In this document: piece after piece, positions 32,487 through 43,909 of the stretch
Layout of the letters: each line of letters begins with the position of its first letter
How positions within the stretch are numbered: the stretch's first letter is position 1
DNA from: Yamagishiella unicocca
Lineage: Eukaryota; Chlorophyta; Chlorophyceae; Chlamydomonadales; Volvocaceae
Direction: 5' to 3'
Length of the DNA: 64,000 nt
Assembly (NCBI GenBank): GCA_003116995.1
Contig: BDSL01000002.1
Coordinates: 496,001-560,000, forward strand
Translations under genes and position numbers: made by a program
The notes under the pieces: generated by a model
What the model was told of the DNA's origin: nothing
Databases searched by the model: none
Seen by the model: only the letters and a program-made list of their open reading frames with translations

Positions 32487-35222
32487 GAGCGATGACGCAG
32501 CTTCCTTGTATGAGGATACTCTCCTTGGCGGATTGGAAAGCTCCGAAATGGGTTGCGACTGCAGGAACGAACTGCACGGGAGTCGGCGGCAATACCTACA
32601 CGGCTCGCCTGACCCCAAAATTTGCACAATATTACGTGGGCAATTTCAATATCTTTGCCCCTAGGATCATTCCGAAGGGAGGTAAATCCGTAATGCGCGA
32701 TGTCGGGGGAGTTCCTCTGCCCCTAGCTGTACAGAGTTACTTGCGCGTTCTCCACGTAACAGACTTGCCTCCGTCAGTAAATCTCGATCATAAAGCGGTC
32801 AAATGTTCTTCATAGAAAGAGGTGCTGGCGCCTATCGGGGCGCGCTGTTTCCTATTTTTCCCTGTGCCTTGTCGAGCGACTGCTGGCTTCTAGCGCTGGC
32901 TTCTCGTAAGGTGAGGTCTCGGTATATGCGCCCTCTTGTCTTGGGCTTGTCTGGGCTTGCGAACACTGTAACTCCTTGTAAGCATAGAGCGTGCGATGAG
33001 TAAAAGAATGAGCATTGGACGAGCCGTCGTAGAAATATAGGGCGCAGATTACAACTGCTCCTATCTCGTAGCTAATATTGTGCAATATTTAATGATGTAT
33101 TACAGTGTCCTGGCGCCTAGGCGAAACCAGGACAAGAAGAGGGGTCCATGTCCGGGCCTCACCATATGAGAGCCGGGGCTGAACGCCCTAAGGCACAGGA
33201 ACGCCTAAAAATACACAGAGACGCCGGTCAAACCCAGGACAAGTAGGGGGGCATACGACCAGACGGTCGAGACCGCACCGTGCCACAAGCCAGCGCTGGC
33301 AGCAGCCAGCAGACCCCCCAAAAGCCAAGGGCAAAATGCAGTTGGCATGCTACCCTCACATCCCAGAAATGGTGAGAAGGTGCCATACTGTAGTACTGAC
33401 CTGCCCTAAACCCCTAACATGTCCGGCAGGCAAGAAGATGCCTCAGCATCCTCGTATGTATACCCTTGTATACACAGTGGTGCATTGGTGGTGTTAATAA
33501 AACGTTGGTGCAGATGGTCGTCTGCGATCAAGCTCGTATGTTGCGCGGTGTGCACGTACTTTAAGGCAGAAACTTACGAAATGTCTACTAGGAGGAGACA
33601 ATCCGCCGTATACGAGGCTCACTAGCCCTTTCGCGTTTGGCCCACCCACCACAGGCGACGTTCGGTAGAACATGGGTACGAACAATTATAGCAATAACGG
33701 GCGCCTTACCAAACTCACGCTAGCCTGAATACGGCGGGATCAATTGGATTACATTAGTGATTAACACGACGTATTTCTGGAGGACTGCATTTTAGCCTTT
33801 GAGCTCCTCGCACCTTATGTGAGTGGCCACCTGCTTACCAAGTAGAAGCCCCGTGTGGCGATGAGTGAACTTTGGTATGATTGATCGCAGACTGGAACCT
33901 GTCAGGCAGGGTCAGACAGACAGTGCCTGGCATCGTGGCATGTAGGAGCTAGGCCGGATTGCGCGCGCTAGCGCCAACTGTTTGCCATTATCAGAGTTAT
34001 GGTCTTGTGAAACAGCTTGCAAGTGCAACTTATGTACTGTAGATTGCTTCTAGTCGCAATCAGAAAAAATGCCTGGAGTTGTGCATTTGCTGGTTTGCAC
34101 TTGCGCTCCATTTTCCGTTTGCTTTGATGAAGTATATCCGTATATCCAATTGAAGACATACGCGTTCGTAACTGAAATTTGGGTGATATGAAGCTGATGT
34201 GCGAGTTCTAGCGTACGGTTGGGTTCCAAAGTTGCGGGATATGCATGGTCAAGGTCATGGCTGCCGTTAACATCATATGGCAATAATGAGAGGTTAACAA
34301 TGTTTTAACTCAATAACGGTTATGATTGGGTCAGCTATCGGCCTTGGGCATGCAGCTGGCACGGTGCACGGTGAGCTCATAAAAGCGGTTACTCCTCGAG
34401 CTCCATATACCCAAACAGGCGTGCATTGTATGGAAGGTTTTTCACTCAACATTCGACACAGACCCTGCTATACATAGCCATACGTACCAGTGCTTAGGTC
34501 ATCACCGTCGGTTCCGGTATCTGTTTTGCTTCCCTGTTCCCGCCTGGGCTTCCCATATTAATCAGCATATCAGCCGTGTAAGGTAGTTACGACAAGCTTC
34601 AATCATTCGTTTAACTGGCCAGGCAACCCAGATGAAGTGTCTCGGAGGTGGAACCTGAATTGGGGCGACCGAAAGCAGCAGGCGGTGAGGAGGCTGAGAT
34701 TTTCTGATTACATCATGTCCTTGCATTACATAGCTGCGGGCGGTTGCATGCGTGGCATGCGTTTAAACTGCTCAACTCGGAGGATGCGCAGCCGAGCAGC
34801 TACCATGACATTGACGGCAGCTGCAAGTAATTTACAGATTAATCTTCCGGGACGGCGGCATGATTGGAGTGGCGGGCGTGCGAAGCCGCTCAGGCTCGCG
34901 ACGCCAGCGATTTACGGTGACATACTTGCCCACGAAATGGCCGCTACCTTCGGGAACATGTCGATTTCGCAGCCGTTGAGGCAGTCACAGAATCTTCGTC
35001 GGTGACCACATTGCAAAGCGTCCTTTTAGCCCCCATCACGGCACCACAACGCACGCTACCCTTATCCGACCCAACCCTTCCTCCCCTCCTCCTCCTCCCC
35101 ATCCGCCGCCCCCCCACAGCAAACCGCCCAAGCTTCCCTCGCCACCCGCCCGCCGCTCCCACTTCTCCTTCCTTCTCCTCCCCCCTCCTAGCCCCCCTTC
35201 CCCGTAGTCCCCCTCATCTACC
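32487..35222. other. Gene-poor region upstream of the dehydrogenase gene
   Basis: This lower-GC stretch holds a second truncated retroelement end (33103-33330) and otherwise no feature I can support. The last 200 bases, rich in CCCTCCTCC, are the probable promoter and 5' UTR of the plus-strand dehydrogenase gene. A 122-codon open frame at 34637-35005 has no recognisable content. Confidence 0.5.
33103..33330 (-). mobile_element. 5'-truncated retroelement end (copy 2)
   Basis: It matches copy 1 at 29075-29335 along most of its length (AGGACAAGAAGAGG, GGGCCTCACCATATGAGAGC, AAGCCAGCGCTGGCAGCAGC). On the minus strand it ends in GGACACTGTAATAC. The right edge is near CAAAAGCCAAGGGC. It is an old insertion, diverged from copy 1. 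Confidence 0.55.
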
Positions 35223-38200
35223 ATGCCCTTCTTCTTCCTCAAATACATCCCCGCCTTCGCCGCCGCCGGCGCCTTCGCCGCCGTCGGCGGTGCCGGCTAC
35301 CTGCTGATCCAACAGCAACAGCAGCAGCAATCACTGTGGTCCCGTCGCGGCCTGCTGCCCGATGATGGCGACGAGGTGGGGCTGCTGGAGCGGCCCCCGT
35401 CCCGCCCCGCCCAGCTGGAGAGGCTGCGCAGCAGCACCCGGGACCGCCCCTTCGACCTGCTGGTGGTGGGCGGGGGGGCCACCGGGGCGGGCTGCGCTCT
35501 GGACGCAGTGACCCGGTGAGGGGGGGACCCGGATGGCGGAGACAGCAGGGGGGCAGTGTGGGCGTGTGCGTGTGTGTGTGTTTTTGTGTGTGTGTGTGTG
35601 TGTGTGTGCGCGTGTGAATTAACTGCTTAGCGTCCTCTTAGCCCCGTTCACGGAAAATAACAATCCAGAACGGTGGTTTGATGTAGCCGGGGTGTGTGTA
35701 GGTGTGGGTGTGTGGTTGGTTGGGTAGTTGGTCGGGTAGTTGGGTAGTGTGGAGGCGGCAGCGGCCCAGGGGGCAGTTGGGCGGGGTAACGCACCGGGTG
35801 ACCCCACCGGACCGGCCACTCGGCAATTGCCGGGAGCCGGCGGATGCGTTGCTCCGGGCTCCCGGACATCCTGGTCGCGGTACCTGCATCCCGGCAGTGC
35901 CGCCCCAGGCCTGGCAAACATGCCCTTCCCGCCCATCCCCCGTCCTCTCCCTCCGTCCCCTCCCCCCTCCCCCCCCCTCCTCAGGGGCCTCCGCACTGCG
36001 CTGGTGGAGCGCGAGGACTTCGCCTCCGGCACCAGCTCCAAGTCCACCAAGCTGGTGCACGGGGGGGTGCGCTACCTGGAGAAGGCGGTGTTCCAGGTGG
36101 GGGCGGAGAGGAGGAACCCAGTTGCACGACATAGGAGCCGGAGGAGAAACCCCGTCCTGGCGGGGGGGAGTAGCAAGGGAACCCGTGCACACGGCACCCC
36201 GGGTGGGGGACCCTGCTGCCCCGACCTACCCCTTCTCCCCCCTCGTCGCCCCTTTTCTCCAGTACCCCCCTCATCACCCCCTTTCCCCGAACACCCCCTT
36301 GTTACCCCTTAACCACGCTGCCCACCCGCCTCTCCCTCCGCAGGCAGACATCCGGCAGCTGCGGCTGGTGTACGAGGCCCTGCACGAGCGCTCCACCATG
36401 CTGGCCCTGGCGCCGCACCTGGCAGCGCCGCAGCCCATACTCACGGTGGGGAAGGGGGGGAGATGACCGGGTTCCACGACATGGGCGGGGGGGGAGGGGC
36501 AGGGCAGGGAGGAGGTGGACGGAGAGCAACAGGAGGGTTGCGAGGAAGCCCGTGGGCCGGGACTTAGAGAGGCGGAAAAAGGATGAGGAAGTGATGGGAG
36601 GGGAGGGAGAGGAAAGAAAGGGGAGCGGAGGGAGAGGAAAGAAAAGGGAGGGGAGGGAGAGGAAAGAAAGGGGAGGGGAGGGAGAGGAAAGAAAGGGGAG
36701 GGGAGGGAGAGGAAAGAAAGGGGGGTTCGAGGGAAACGAAGGGGAGGGAGAGGAAAGGAAGGGGAGGGGGCGCTACGCGGCCCTAGGGCACCGCAATGGG
36801 CGACGGCGGGGTAGGCACTGCCCTCCGGCGCCCGCAGCTTCAATCAGATATCAATCAGATGCAATCGGGGCTGAGGCCCCCCGCCCCCTCCGAAGCGCAC
36901 CGCCCCGGCCCCGGCTGCCTGCCTGCGACCCGACCCATAACCACCTTCCTCCTGCCCCACCCCGCAGCCCTGCTACAAGTGGTGGGAGGTGCCGTACTAC
37001 TGGGCCGGTCTCAAGGTGAGGCTGGAAGGACCGGGGAAGGGCCGGCAGCGACCCGTGGGTCGCGTCGGTTTGGGACCCAGCTGCGAGGCGGACTGGCAGC
37101 TGGGTCTTCAGCACCGCCCCGGGCCACCAACCGTCCGCACCCACACCGCCGTCTGGGGGATACCTATGCGCTTGTCGGTTGTCGGTTGTCGGTTGCCAGC
37201 CAGGAACCCGCGCCCCAACCACCGCGGGTTTCCTTGCTGCCCCAACCGCCACCTGCACGCTCATGCCTGCCGCCCAATACATTCCCCCGTCGCTGTCCGA
37301 CGATCATGCGTCAACTATCCTGTCCCTGTCGCGAAAACGGTTTTCATGCCACCCCCCCAAATCCCCTCATCCCCCTCCCGCACCGGGGACCCACCCCTAT
37401 CTGCCCTTTGTACGGCAGGCGTACGACCTGGTGGCTGGTCGCAGCAACCTGATCACCTCCCGCTACGTGCCCTCCGCGGAGGCACTGGGTATGGTGCCTA
37501 CTCTGGCAACCAGCCAGCAGGACGGCAACTCCCTCAAGGGCGCGGTGGGTGGCGAGGAGACCCGTGGGTCGGCACATGGAGGGGGGGCGGGGGCAGGTTG
37601 CGGTGACAATGGGCGGTAGTGCTGCCTGGCAGGAAGGGTGTGTGGGGAGGGGGCGAGGCGGCTGGGAGGAAGACCAGGTGGGGACTGCTGGGTGGTGCCG
37701 GAGCTGCGGGGGCGGGGGGCGCGAGATGCGAAAGGCGGCCGCCGCTACCCTTGGCCTTGCCCCCTAGCTACTGCTGGTTGCCCGCGCAGCCTGCCGCCCC
37801 AGCCCCACCTGGCTGCCCCCCCCCCTGCTTCGTGTAAACAGTTTTCACGCCCACCCAACCCCCGCCGCCTGGCCCCCGCTGCCCCCTCAGATCCTGTACT
37901 ACGACGGCCAGTTCGACGACGCGCGCTACAACGTTGCGCTTGCCTGCACCGCCGCCGCAGCCGGGGGCGCAGTGGCCAACTACGTCAACTGCAAGCAGCT
38001 CATCAAGGTGCGGCGGAGGGGAAAAAGGGGAGGGGGGAGGGGGAAGTCCACGGGCCCCCTCTCCGCCCCACTTGACGCCGCCTGGTGCATCCCCTCCCTC
38101 CTGCCGCCCCCTGTGCCCGCCGCCCTCCCTCCCCCCTCCCTGGAGTCGCGGATTCTCTTATAAAAACCCCTCCCTTCCCCCCCTGCACCTCCTCCGCCCC

Positions 38201-41200
38201 TCCAGAACCCCGATGGCAAGGTGGTGGGCGCGGTGGTTCAGGACCGACTGGGCGCCGAGCCCCCCTTCGAGGTGTACGCGCGAGTGGTGCTCAACACCAC
38301 CGGCTGCTTCGTCGACCAGGTGGGGGTGCCCCCGGGTCCCACTCCGTTGACATACACGACACACAATCTCGCCACCCACCTCGACTCCCCACCCCCCAAA
38401 CCCTCCCGCCCTCCCACCGACTTGCTCCCCCCGCCGCCCGGGCTCGCGCTCCGCAACACACCCACCCCTCTCGGTATTCACTCCAGTGCTCCAGCATGCG
38501 CCCACAACTAGGTATCCGAAGACAATGCGCCAGCTCTCCTATCCACGTCATGTAACCGGTTCTTATGCCACTCCCACCCCCCGATTCGCGGATTCCTTTT
38601 ATAACACCCACCCACCCCCGCATCTCCCCCCGGGTCTTATCAACCCCCGGGTTGCTCTCCCTCTACCTCGGGCCAGGTCCGCCACATGTCCCAGCCCGAC
38701 GCGCCCGACATCATCCAGCCCTCCTCAGGCGCGCACGTCACCCTGCCCGCCTTCTACGGCGGCAGCACGCGCAACGGAATCATCATACCCAAGACGAAGG
38801 TGAGGGGGGTCGGGTGCGCCGGACCGGGGGGCGCTAGGCGGGGCTCATGGCGGCGGGTATGGGGGCGGGGGAGGGGTTGGGCAAGAAAAACCCGTGTACG
38901 AAAGAGAAACCGGGGGATTTCAAAGGGGGAGGTGTGGGGCGGGGCTGCGGGGGCTGGGTGGGGCCCCCGGAGGGAAGGGAGGAGGCAGCACCGCCAGCAG
39001 CGAGCTAGCGCCGCTGCCCTGCTGCGCCGTGTTTTTTCAGACGCCCCCCGTCCCGCCCCACCCCGACCCCATCCCTCAGTGCCGAACCACGGGCTTCTTC
39101 TCATACCCCCCCCCCCACGGGTCTTCCTCGCACCCCCCCCCACGCCGCTCCCATGTCCAGTAACTGGTCGAGTTTTGTTCTTGTTTTCGTGTCGAGTGAC
39201 CGGTTCTTTTCTGTAACCCAACCCGGCGATCCTCCGCCCCTGCCCCCCACCCACCCCCCACCTCAGGACGGACGCGTGGTGTTCATGATCCCCTTCCTGG
39301 ACGCCGTCATCGCGGGCACCACTGACGCGCAGTGCGCCCTGACCCCCCGCCCGGTGGCCTCCAGGGAGGAGGTGGCCTTCATTCTGTCCACGCTGCAGGA
39401 CTACCTGGACATCCAGGTGGGGGGGGAGGTAGCGCGGAGGAGGGGAGGGGTCTGCGAGGGGGAGGGAGGGAGCGCGCGGGCAGGGCGGGTGGGGTCCTCC
39501 AGGAAGCTTCCAGAACGTGGCGGGGCACACGCACACACCCGCCCCAGTGCTCCAGCATGCGCCCGCAAAATCGGTGTCCGACGACCATGCGCCAACTATC
39601 CTGTCCCGTTGCGTAAAGCGGTTTTTATACACCCCCCCCCCCCGCGCTTCGACCCTCGCTTTTTGCTGTTGCCTGGCGCACCCCCGGCCCACCTGCCTGC
39701 CCAACCCCCCCGGGCAGGTGCGGCCCTCCGACGTGCTGTCCACCTGGTCAGGCATAAGGCCCCTGGCGGCCGACCCACGGGCCAAGGACACGCAGAACAC
39801 CGTCCGGGACCACGGTGGGTAGCTGGGGGGGATTCGAGGAAGATCCTTGGTAGCTGGGGGGAAGGGGAGGGGTCGCCGGAGTAAGGATGGGGGCCGCCGT
39901 GCGCGTGTGTGTGTGTGTGTGTGTTTGTGCCAGGTCGTGCATGGGACCGTGGGGCAGGGATGCAGCACTAGTCCCGGTCCTTCCCTGACCGCTCTTACAC
40001 CCCCCCCCGCATCCGGGCCTCCCGGTTGAGCCCCAGTTCCTCCTTGACGACGTTTCCACTTCCCCCCTGCACCCCATCTCCCTGCCCTTCTGCCCTCCCC
40101 TCCGCTCCCTGCCCGCCTCCCCTCCCCTCCCTGACCGCCTGCCCTCCCCTCCCTGCCCTCCTGCCCTCCCCTCCCTGCCCTCCTCCCCTTCCCTCCCTTC
40201 CCTCCTGCCCCTCCCCTCCCCTCCCTCCCCTCCCTGCCCCCCTGCCCCTCCTCCGCTCCAGTCATCATCGAGGAGGCTGACGGCCTGATCACCGCCAGCG
40301 GTGGCAAGTGGACGACATACCGGATGATGGCGCAGGAGGCGGTGGACACGGCGGTGGCCACGGGCCGCATGCCCGCCAACGTCAGGAGCTGCCGCACGGA
40401 GCGGGTGCCGCTGCTGGGGGCGGGGCCCGAGTACAGCCACACGCTGGCGGCACAGGTGGGGCCTTGAGAGGAGACCCGTGGGTCGGTGCTTAGGAAAAAG
40501 GTGCCGAAAACGACTAGGAAACGCAGGTGGGGGTGGGAGTGAGGGTTTGTTTTGGGGGGGTGGGGTGGCTTGGACACCCGTGGGAGCGACGTGGGAGGGG
40601 GGGAGGCACGTATTAGCGGGCGGTGGGGAGGGGAGGGGGGAGAAGGTCCTGAAGGCAGTCATCAGGGAGCGGGTGGCGGGGGCCTGTCCTAGGACGGCGG
40701 CTTGTGGGTGGGCGGCGAGTGGGCGCTCGTGTGTACGGAGGGTGCATGAGGACGGCACGTGGCCTGCTGTACATCCGACACCACTGCTCCTCCCAATCCC
40801 ACCCCCATGCTCCCCCTCCCCTCCGCAGCTGGCTCAGGACCACAGCCCCCTGACCCCCCCCGACCCCGAGTCCACCCGCGCCTCCCCCTCTCGGGTGGTC
40901 ATCGACACGCGCACAGCCAACCACCTGGCGCAGGCGTACGGCAGCCGGGCGGACAGGGTGCTGCAGGTGCGGGCAGGGGGCTGCAGGGGGCGAGGGCCGG
41001 ATCCGGGGGGTGTTTTGGGGTTTGGTTCGCGAGGTGTGTTGGTGGGTGGCGCGGTTGCAGGCAGGCGGGAGCTTGAGGGGGTCTTGAGGGGGTCTTCGTT
41101 GAGGTGCTGGCCGCGGATTGAGGGCTGCCCAGACAAGTTCGGGTCGGTCGCTCTGACGGGGGCAGTATGACAGGGCCTTGCCGCCCGCCCGCGTTCTCGA

Positions 41201-42261
41201 TGAAAGCGCGCAACCCCGCCGCCCCCCCCCCTTGATGATCTTGGCCCCCAGACCGCTGCGGACCGCAACCTAGGGCAGAAGCTGGTGGCGGGACACCCCT
41301 TCCTGGAGGCAGAGGTGCGGGAGGGGGGCAGGCCGGGGGAGGTGGCATAGAAACTCGGTTACACGACATGGGGTTAATAGCTGGCGCGTAGGTGCGCGGG
41401 GGGCCCGGGTGGGGACGCGAGAAAAGCTGGGCAGGGAGGGCAGGGACCATGAGAGTAGGGATTGCGAGACACAGTATGCCGTGTCGCCGGGTCTTCTCGC
41501 CATCCCCTCGGCACCCCCACCCCCCCCCTCCCCCCCCCCCCACACCCTCTCATCGGTCAGCCCGCTCCCCGCCTCATTTCTCCCCCAGGTCGTCTACTGC
41601 GTGCGCAACGAGTACTGCCAGCTGCCCGAGGACTTCCTGGCCAGGCGCACCCGGCTGGCCTTCCTGGACGCACGGGCCGCTCTCAGGGCGCTGCCGAGGG
41701 TGCGTGTTTCGGCGGGATTGCAAAAACCACCCGTGTACGAAAGAAGGGGAGAGGCGGGACCCGGGATGACCGCAGCAAGGGGGAGGGGCGGGGATGTGTT
41801 TTGGGGCAGCTCCCGCGTAGCAGCCCTTACTGCCCGAGTGAGTCATCGCACCGCAGCAGCCAGGTGTCCGCCTGGGCCCCGCACCACGCTCACATCCGCC
41901 CACCCCCGGCCACCCTCGAAACGTCTTTCCTAAACCGTTTTTCTCGCGTCCACCGGTCTTCCTCGAAACCCCCGGCCACCCTCCTGCATCTCCTCGGCCG
42001 GGCACGCGGCCGGACACTCGTGCGGGTTCTGTTGCCGTGACGGCCGTAACCCGCCCTCCCTCCCGTTTCCTCTCATTGCCCCCCCCCGCGTTGTGTTTCG
42101 TCTCCCCCTTCCGCCCCCCCCGGCCTCATCAGGTGGCGGAGCTTATGGCCGCCGAGCACGGATGGGACGGCCCCCGCCGTGCCGCCGTGACTGCCAGCGC
42201 CCGGGAGTACCTGTCCACCTACCTGCCACCAGCAGCCGCGGAGCCGGCGGCGGCCAGCTGA
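35223..42261 (+). CDS. SDP6: FAD-dependent glycerol-3-phosphate dehydrogenase (mitochondrial type)
   Basis: Fifteen exons (35223-35515, 35985-36096, 36344-36445, 36968-37015, 37419-37544, 37891-38007, 38206-38319, 38677-38799, 39267-39416, 39718-39814, 40262-40455, 40829-40966, 41252-41314, 41589-41699, 42133-42261) join in phase to about 638 residues, close to Arabidopsis SDP6 and yeast Gut2. The enzyme oxidises sn-glycerol 3-phosphate to dihydroxyacetone phosphate and passes electrons through FAD to quinone at the inner mitochondrial membrane. Seen: the FAD-binding [18 protein letters not shown], then [53 protein letters not shown] and [15 protein letters not shown]. The N-terminus has a hydrophobic, Ala/Gly-rich segment and a Q7 run; it may act as targeting signal and anchor. 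No EF-hands are present, unlike animal GPD2. The symbol means ortholog-level identity. Several introns carry shared repeats. Confidence 0.93.
35556..35615. repeat. GT microsatellite in dehydrogenase intron 1
   Basis: An almost pure GT run with one T5 interruption lies about 40 bases after the exon 1 donor. A shorter GT run occurs in intron 10 (39902-39924). Confidence 0.9.
36590..36770. repeat. Purine-rich tandem repeat in dehydrogenase intron 3
   Basis: Several tandem copies of a unit near 24 bases (GAGGGAGAGGAAAGAAAGGG) make a one-strand purine tract. The mirror case, a pyrimidine tract of CCCTCCCTGCCCTCCTG units, fills the end of intron 10 (about 40060-40258) just before the exon 11 acceptor. 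Confidence 0.85.
37291..37358 (+). repeat. Intronic dispersed repeat, copy in dehydrogenase intron 4
   Basis: It contains TGTCCGACGATCATGCG and TCAACTATCCTGTCCCTGTC followed by a GTTTT..ATGCC and a C run. The same order of strings recurs in introns 7 and 9 of this gene and in intron 3 of the giant gene, always a little upstream of the 3' splice site. Confidence 0.8.
38481..38580 (+). repeat. Intronic dispersed repeat, copy in dehydrogenase intron 7
   Basis: It shares GTGCTCCAGCATGCGCCC with the intron 9 copy and continues with CAATGCGCCAGCTCTCCTATC and CATGTAACCGGTTCTTATGCC. An inverted relative lies in intron 13 (41348-41396). Confidence 0.8.
39544..39640 (+). repeat. Intronic dispersed repeat, copy in dehydrogenase intron 9
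   Basis: It carries CAGTGCTCCAGCATGCGCCC, then TGTCCGACGACCATGCGCC, AACTATCCTGTCCC, and GTTTTTATACACCCCC. It is the best-preserved copy and agrees with the intron 4 copy over almost all of a 20-base core. Confidence 0.82.
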
Positions 42262-43909
42262 GCGGTGCTGCCGACCTTGAGGGCCCGCTGGGGCCCCGCC
42301 CGAGATGGGGTGGGTGGCCCGGGGCGGTCCCGGGGCGGGCGGCGGTTGTGCTGATGCACCCCAAGGCCCCGACTGGCCAGATCCAAACACACACAACCGC
42401 AGCTGCATTTCGGGAGTTTATTTTTCGGCTTGCGCTCTAATTCGCTAGCGCTGGCAGCGCAAGGGCCAGGCTTGGTTAGCGGCGGCAGCGGCCAGGACCG
42501 GCGCGGCGGCGCTGGGGACAGGGTTGTTTTTAGCGGGGTGGGCGAGGGTCACTCACTTGCAGTGGCGGGGCTAGGCTTAGTTACCGCGGGGGTCTCAGCG
42601 GCCCCACAGCGATCTCAGCTGTTCGGGCTGCTGCTGCGGCAGCGGCCCCTACAGGCGTGCCTAGGTCGGACAGCACCCGCCTCAGCAGCATGTATGCTGC
42701 AACGGCGTGGAGGCGGGAGGGCGGAGTACTACCGGTGCTGCTGCAGAGGCCCCATTTCCGTTTCGCGCGGCTTGTAGGACGAGGAGGTGCCGCTGTGGGA
42801 TTGTATCTTTGTATGTGTGAGCGGCACCGTAGCAATGCGTGCTAGGGGTACTGTAGCGGGTACCGAGAGCGCGTGGTTGCAGCGGGAGGTCGGGGGCAGT
42901 GCGCGAAGGGGGGTTAGGGTTCTGCGGTTCTGGGTCCTACGACGCTGGAAGATGGTTGTCGCTAATGATGACGATGACGATGACGATAATGATGAAGTAG
43001 GATGATGATCTGTAGAAGGTTGTAAGGCAATTATTAGCTGGAGACAAGCGGTTAAGAGGTAGCAGCAGCAGGGCCACGTCGCCCTGTGTGGCACGGGCCT
43101 TGAGCTTGCTACGTGCTGGGTACAGGTCGACGGTTGGCAGGCAGGAGGACAGGCGGTCGCGCATTTTTTGTTGAATAGAACTACTTGTTACGTATCTCCA
43201 TGCTTTGCAGCCCATTTCCTGCATACTGGACGCCTGGGTCTTCGATGGCTTCAATCCCTACTGGGTGGTAGCGAGCATCCCAGCAGGAGTGCCTCCACCC
43301 ACTCCCTGCTCGTGCAATTCCGCAGCAGTACCCAGCATGCAGCAGGGCCACGTGGTCAGACGGGTGCGCTAGACCGGGTGGCCACACGCGCGGCCAGGCA
43401 GACGCCAGACAGACGTCACTGCGCATCCTGCTTCACGAGCGGCATGCCGCCACTCGGCCTCGCGCCATGTCGCAATAGCACGGAGGACCGCGGAACAACA
43501 CGGTTGCCCTCCCCAACACGGGACCCCGCGCCTGCGTCGTTTGCCGAGCAGTGCACAACTGCCTGCCCCCAGTGCTCGCAACCCCCGGGGCGCGGCCTGC
43601 CCGCAGATCCCGCTACCGGCAGCACACGAGCACACGCAATCGGCCCCCTGCTGCCGCGTGGAGTGACGGTTCGGGAGGCAGCGGGCACGCCGCTCTGCCC
43701 ACACCTCCCCCCACACACACAACCGTCTCCGCTCCGGTCTGCTGTTGTCTGCGGCGTCGTCGCTTCATTCCTGCGCCGCGGTGGCGTTTGTGCCGTACTA
43801 ATCCACAACGCCCACCACCACCACCTCCCCCACACCACCACTACCTCCCCCACGCCACCAACTCACCACCACCAACTCACCGCCACCACCACCACCAACA
43901 ACAACAACT
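42262..43909. other. Region between two convergent genes
   Basis: It holds the dehydrogenase 3' UTR up to about 43045 and the 3' UTR of the ankyrin gene on the other strand. A GAT/GAC trinucleotide run lies at 42965-42992, and a CCACCA/ACCACC-type run at 43810-43908 directly abuts the ankyrin stop. I see no further gene. Confidence 0.5.
43021..43025 (+). terminator. TGTAA polyadenylation-type signal after the dehydrogenase gene
   Basis: TGTAA is the usual green-algal polyadenylation motif. This is the first one I see after the stop at 42261, which would give a 3' UTR of about 760 bases. Confidence 0.5.

Noticed and set aside
34637..35005. 122-codon plus-strand frame before the dehydrogenase gene
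   Set aside because: No recognisable motif; it lies in the promoter side of a solid gene and has random-looking composition.
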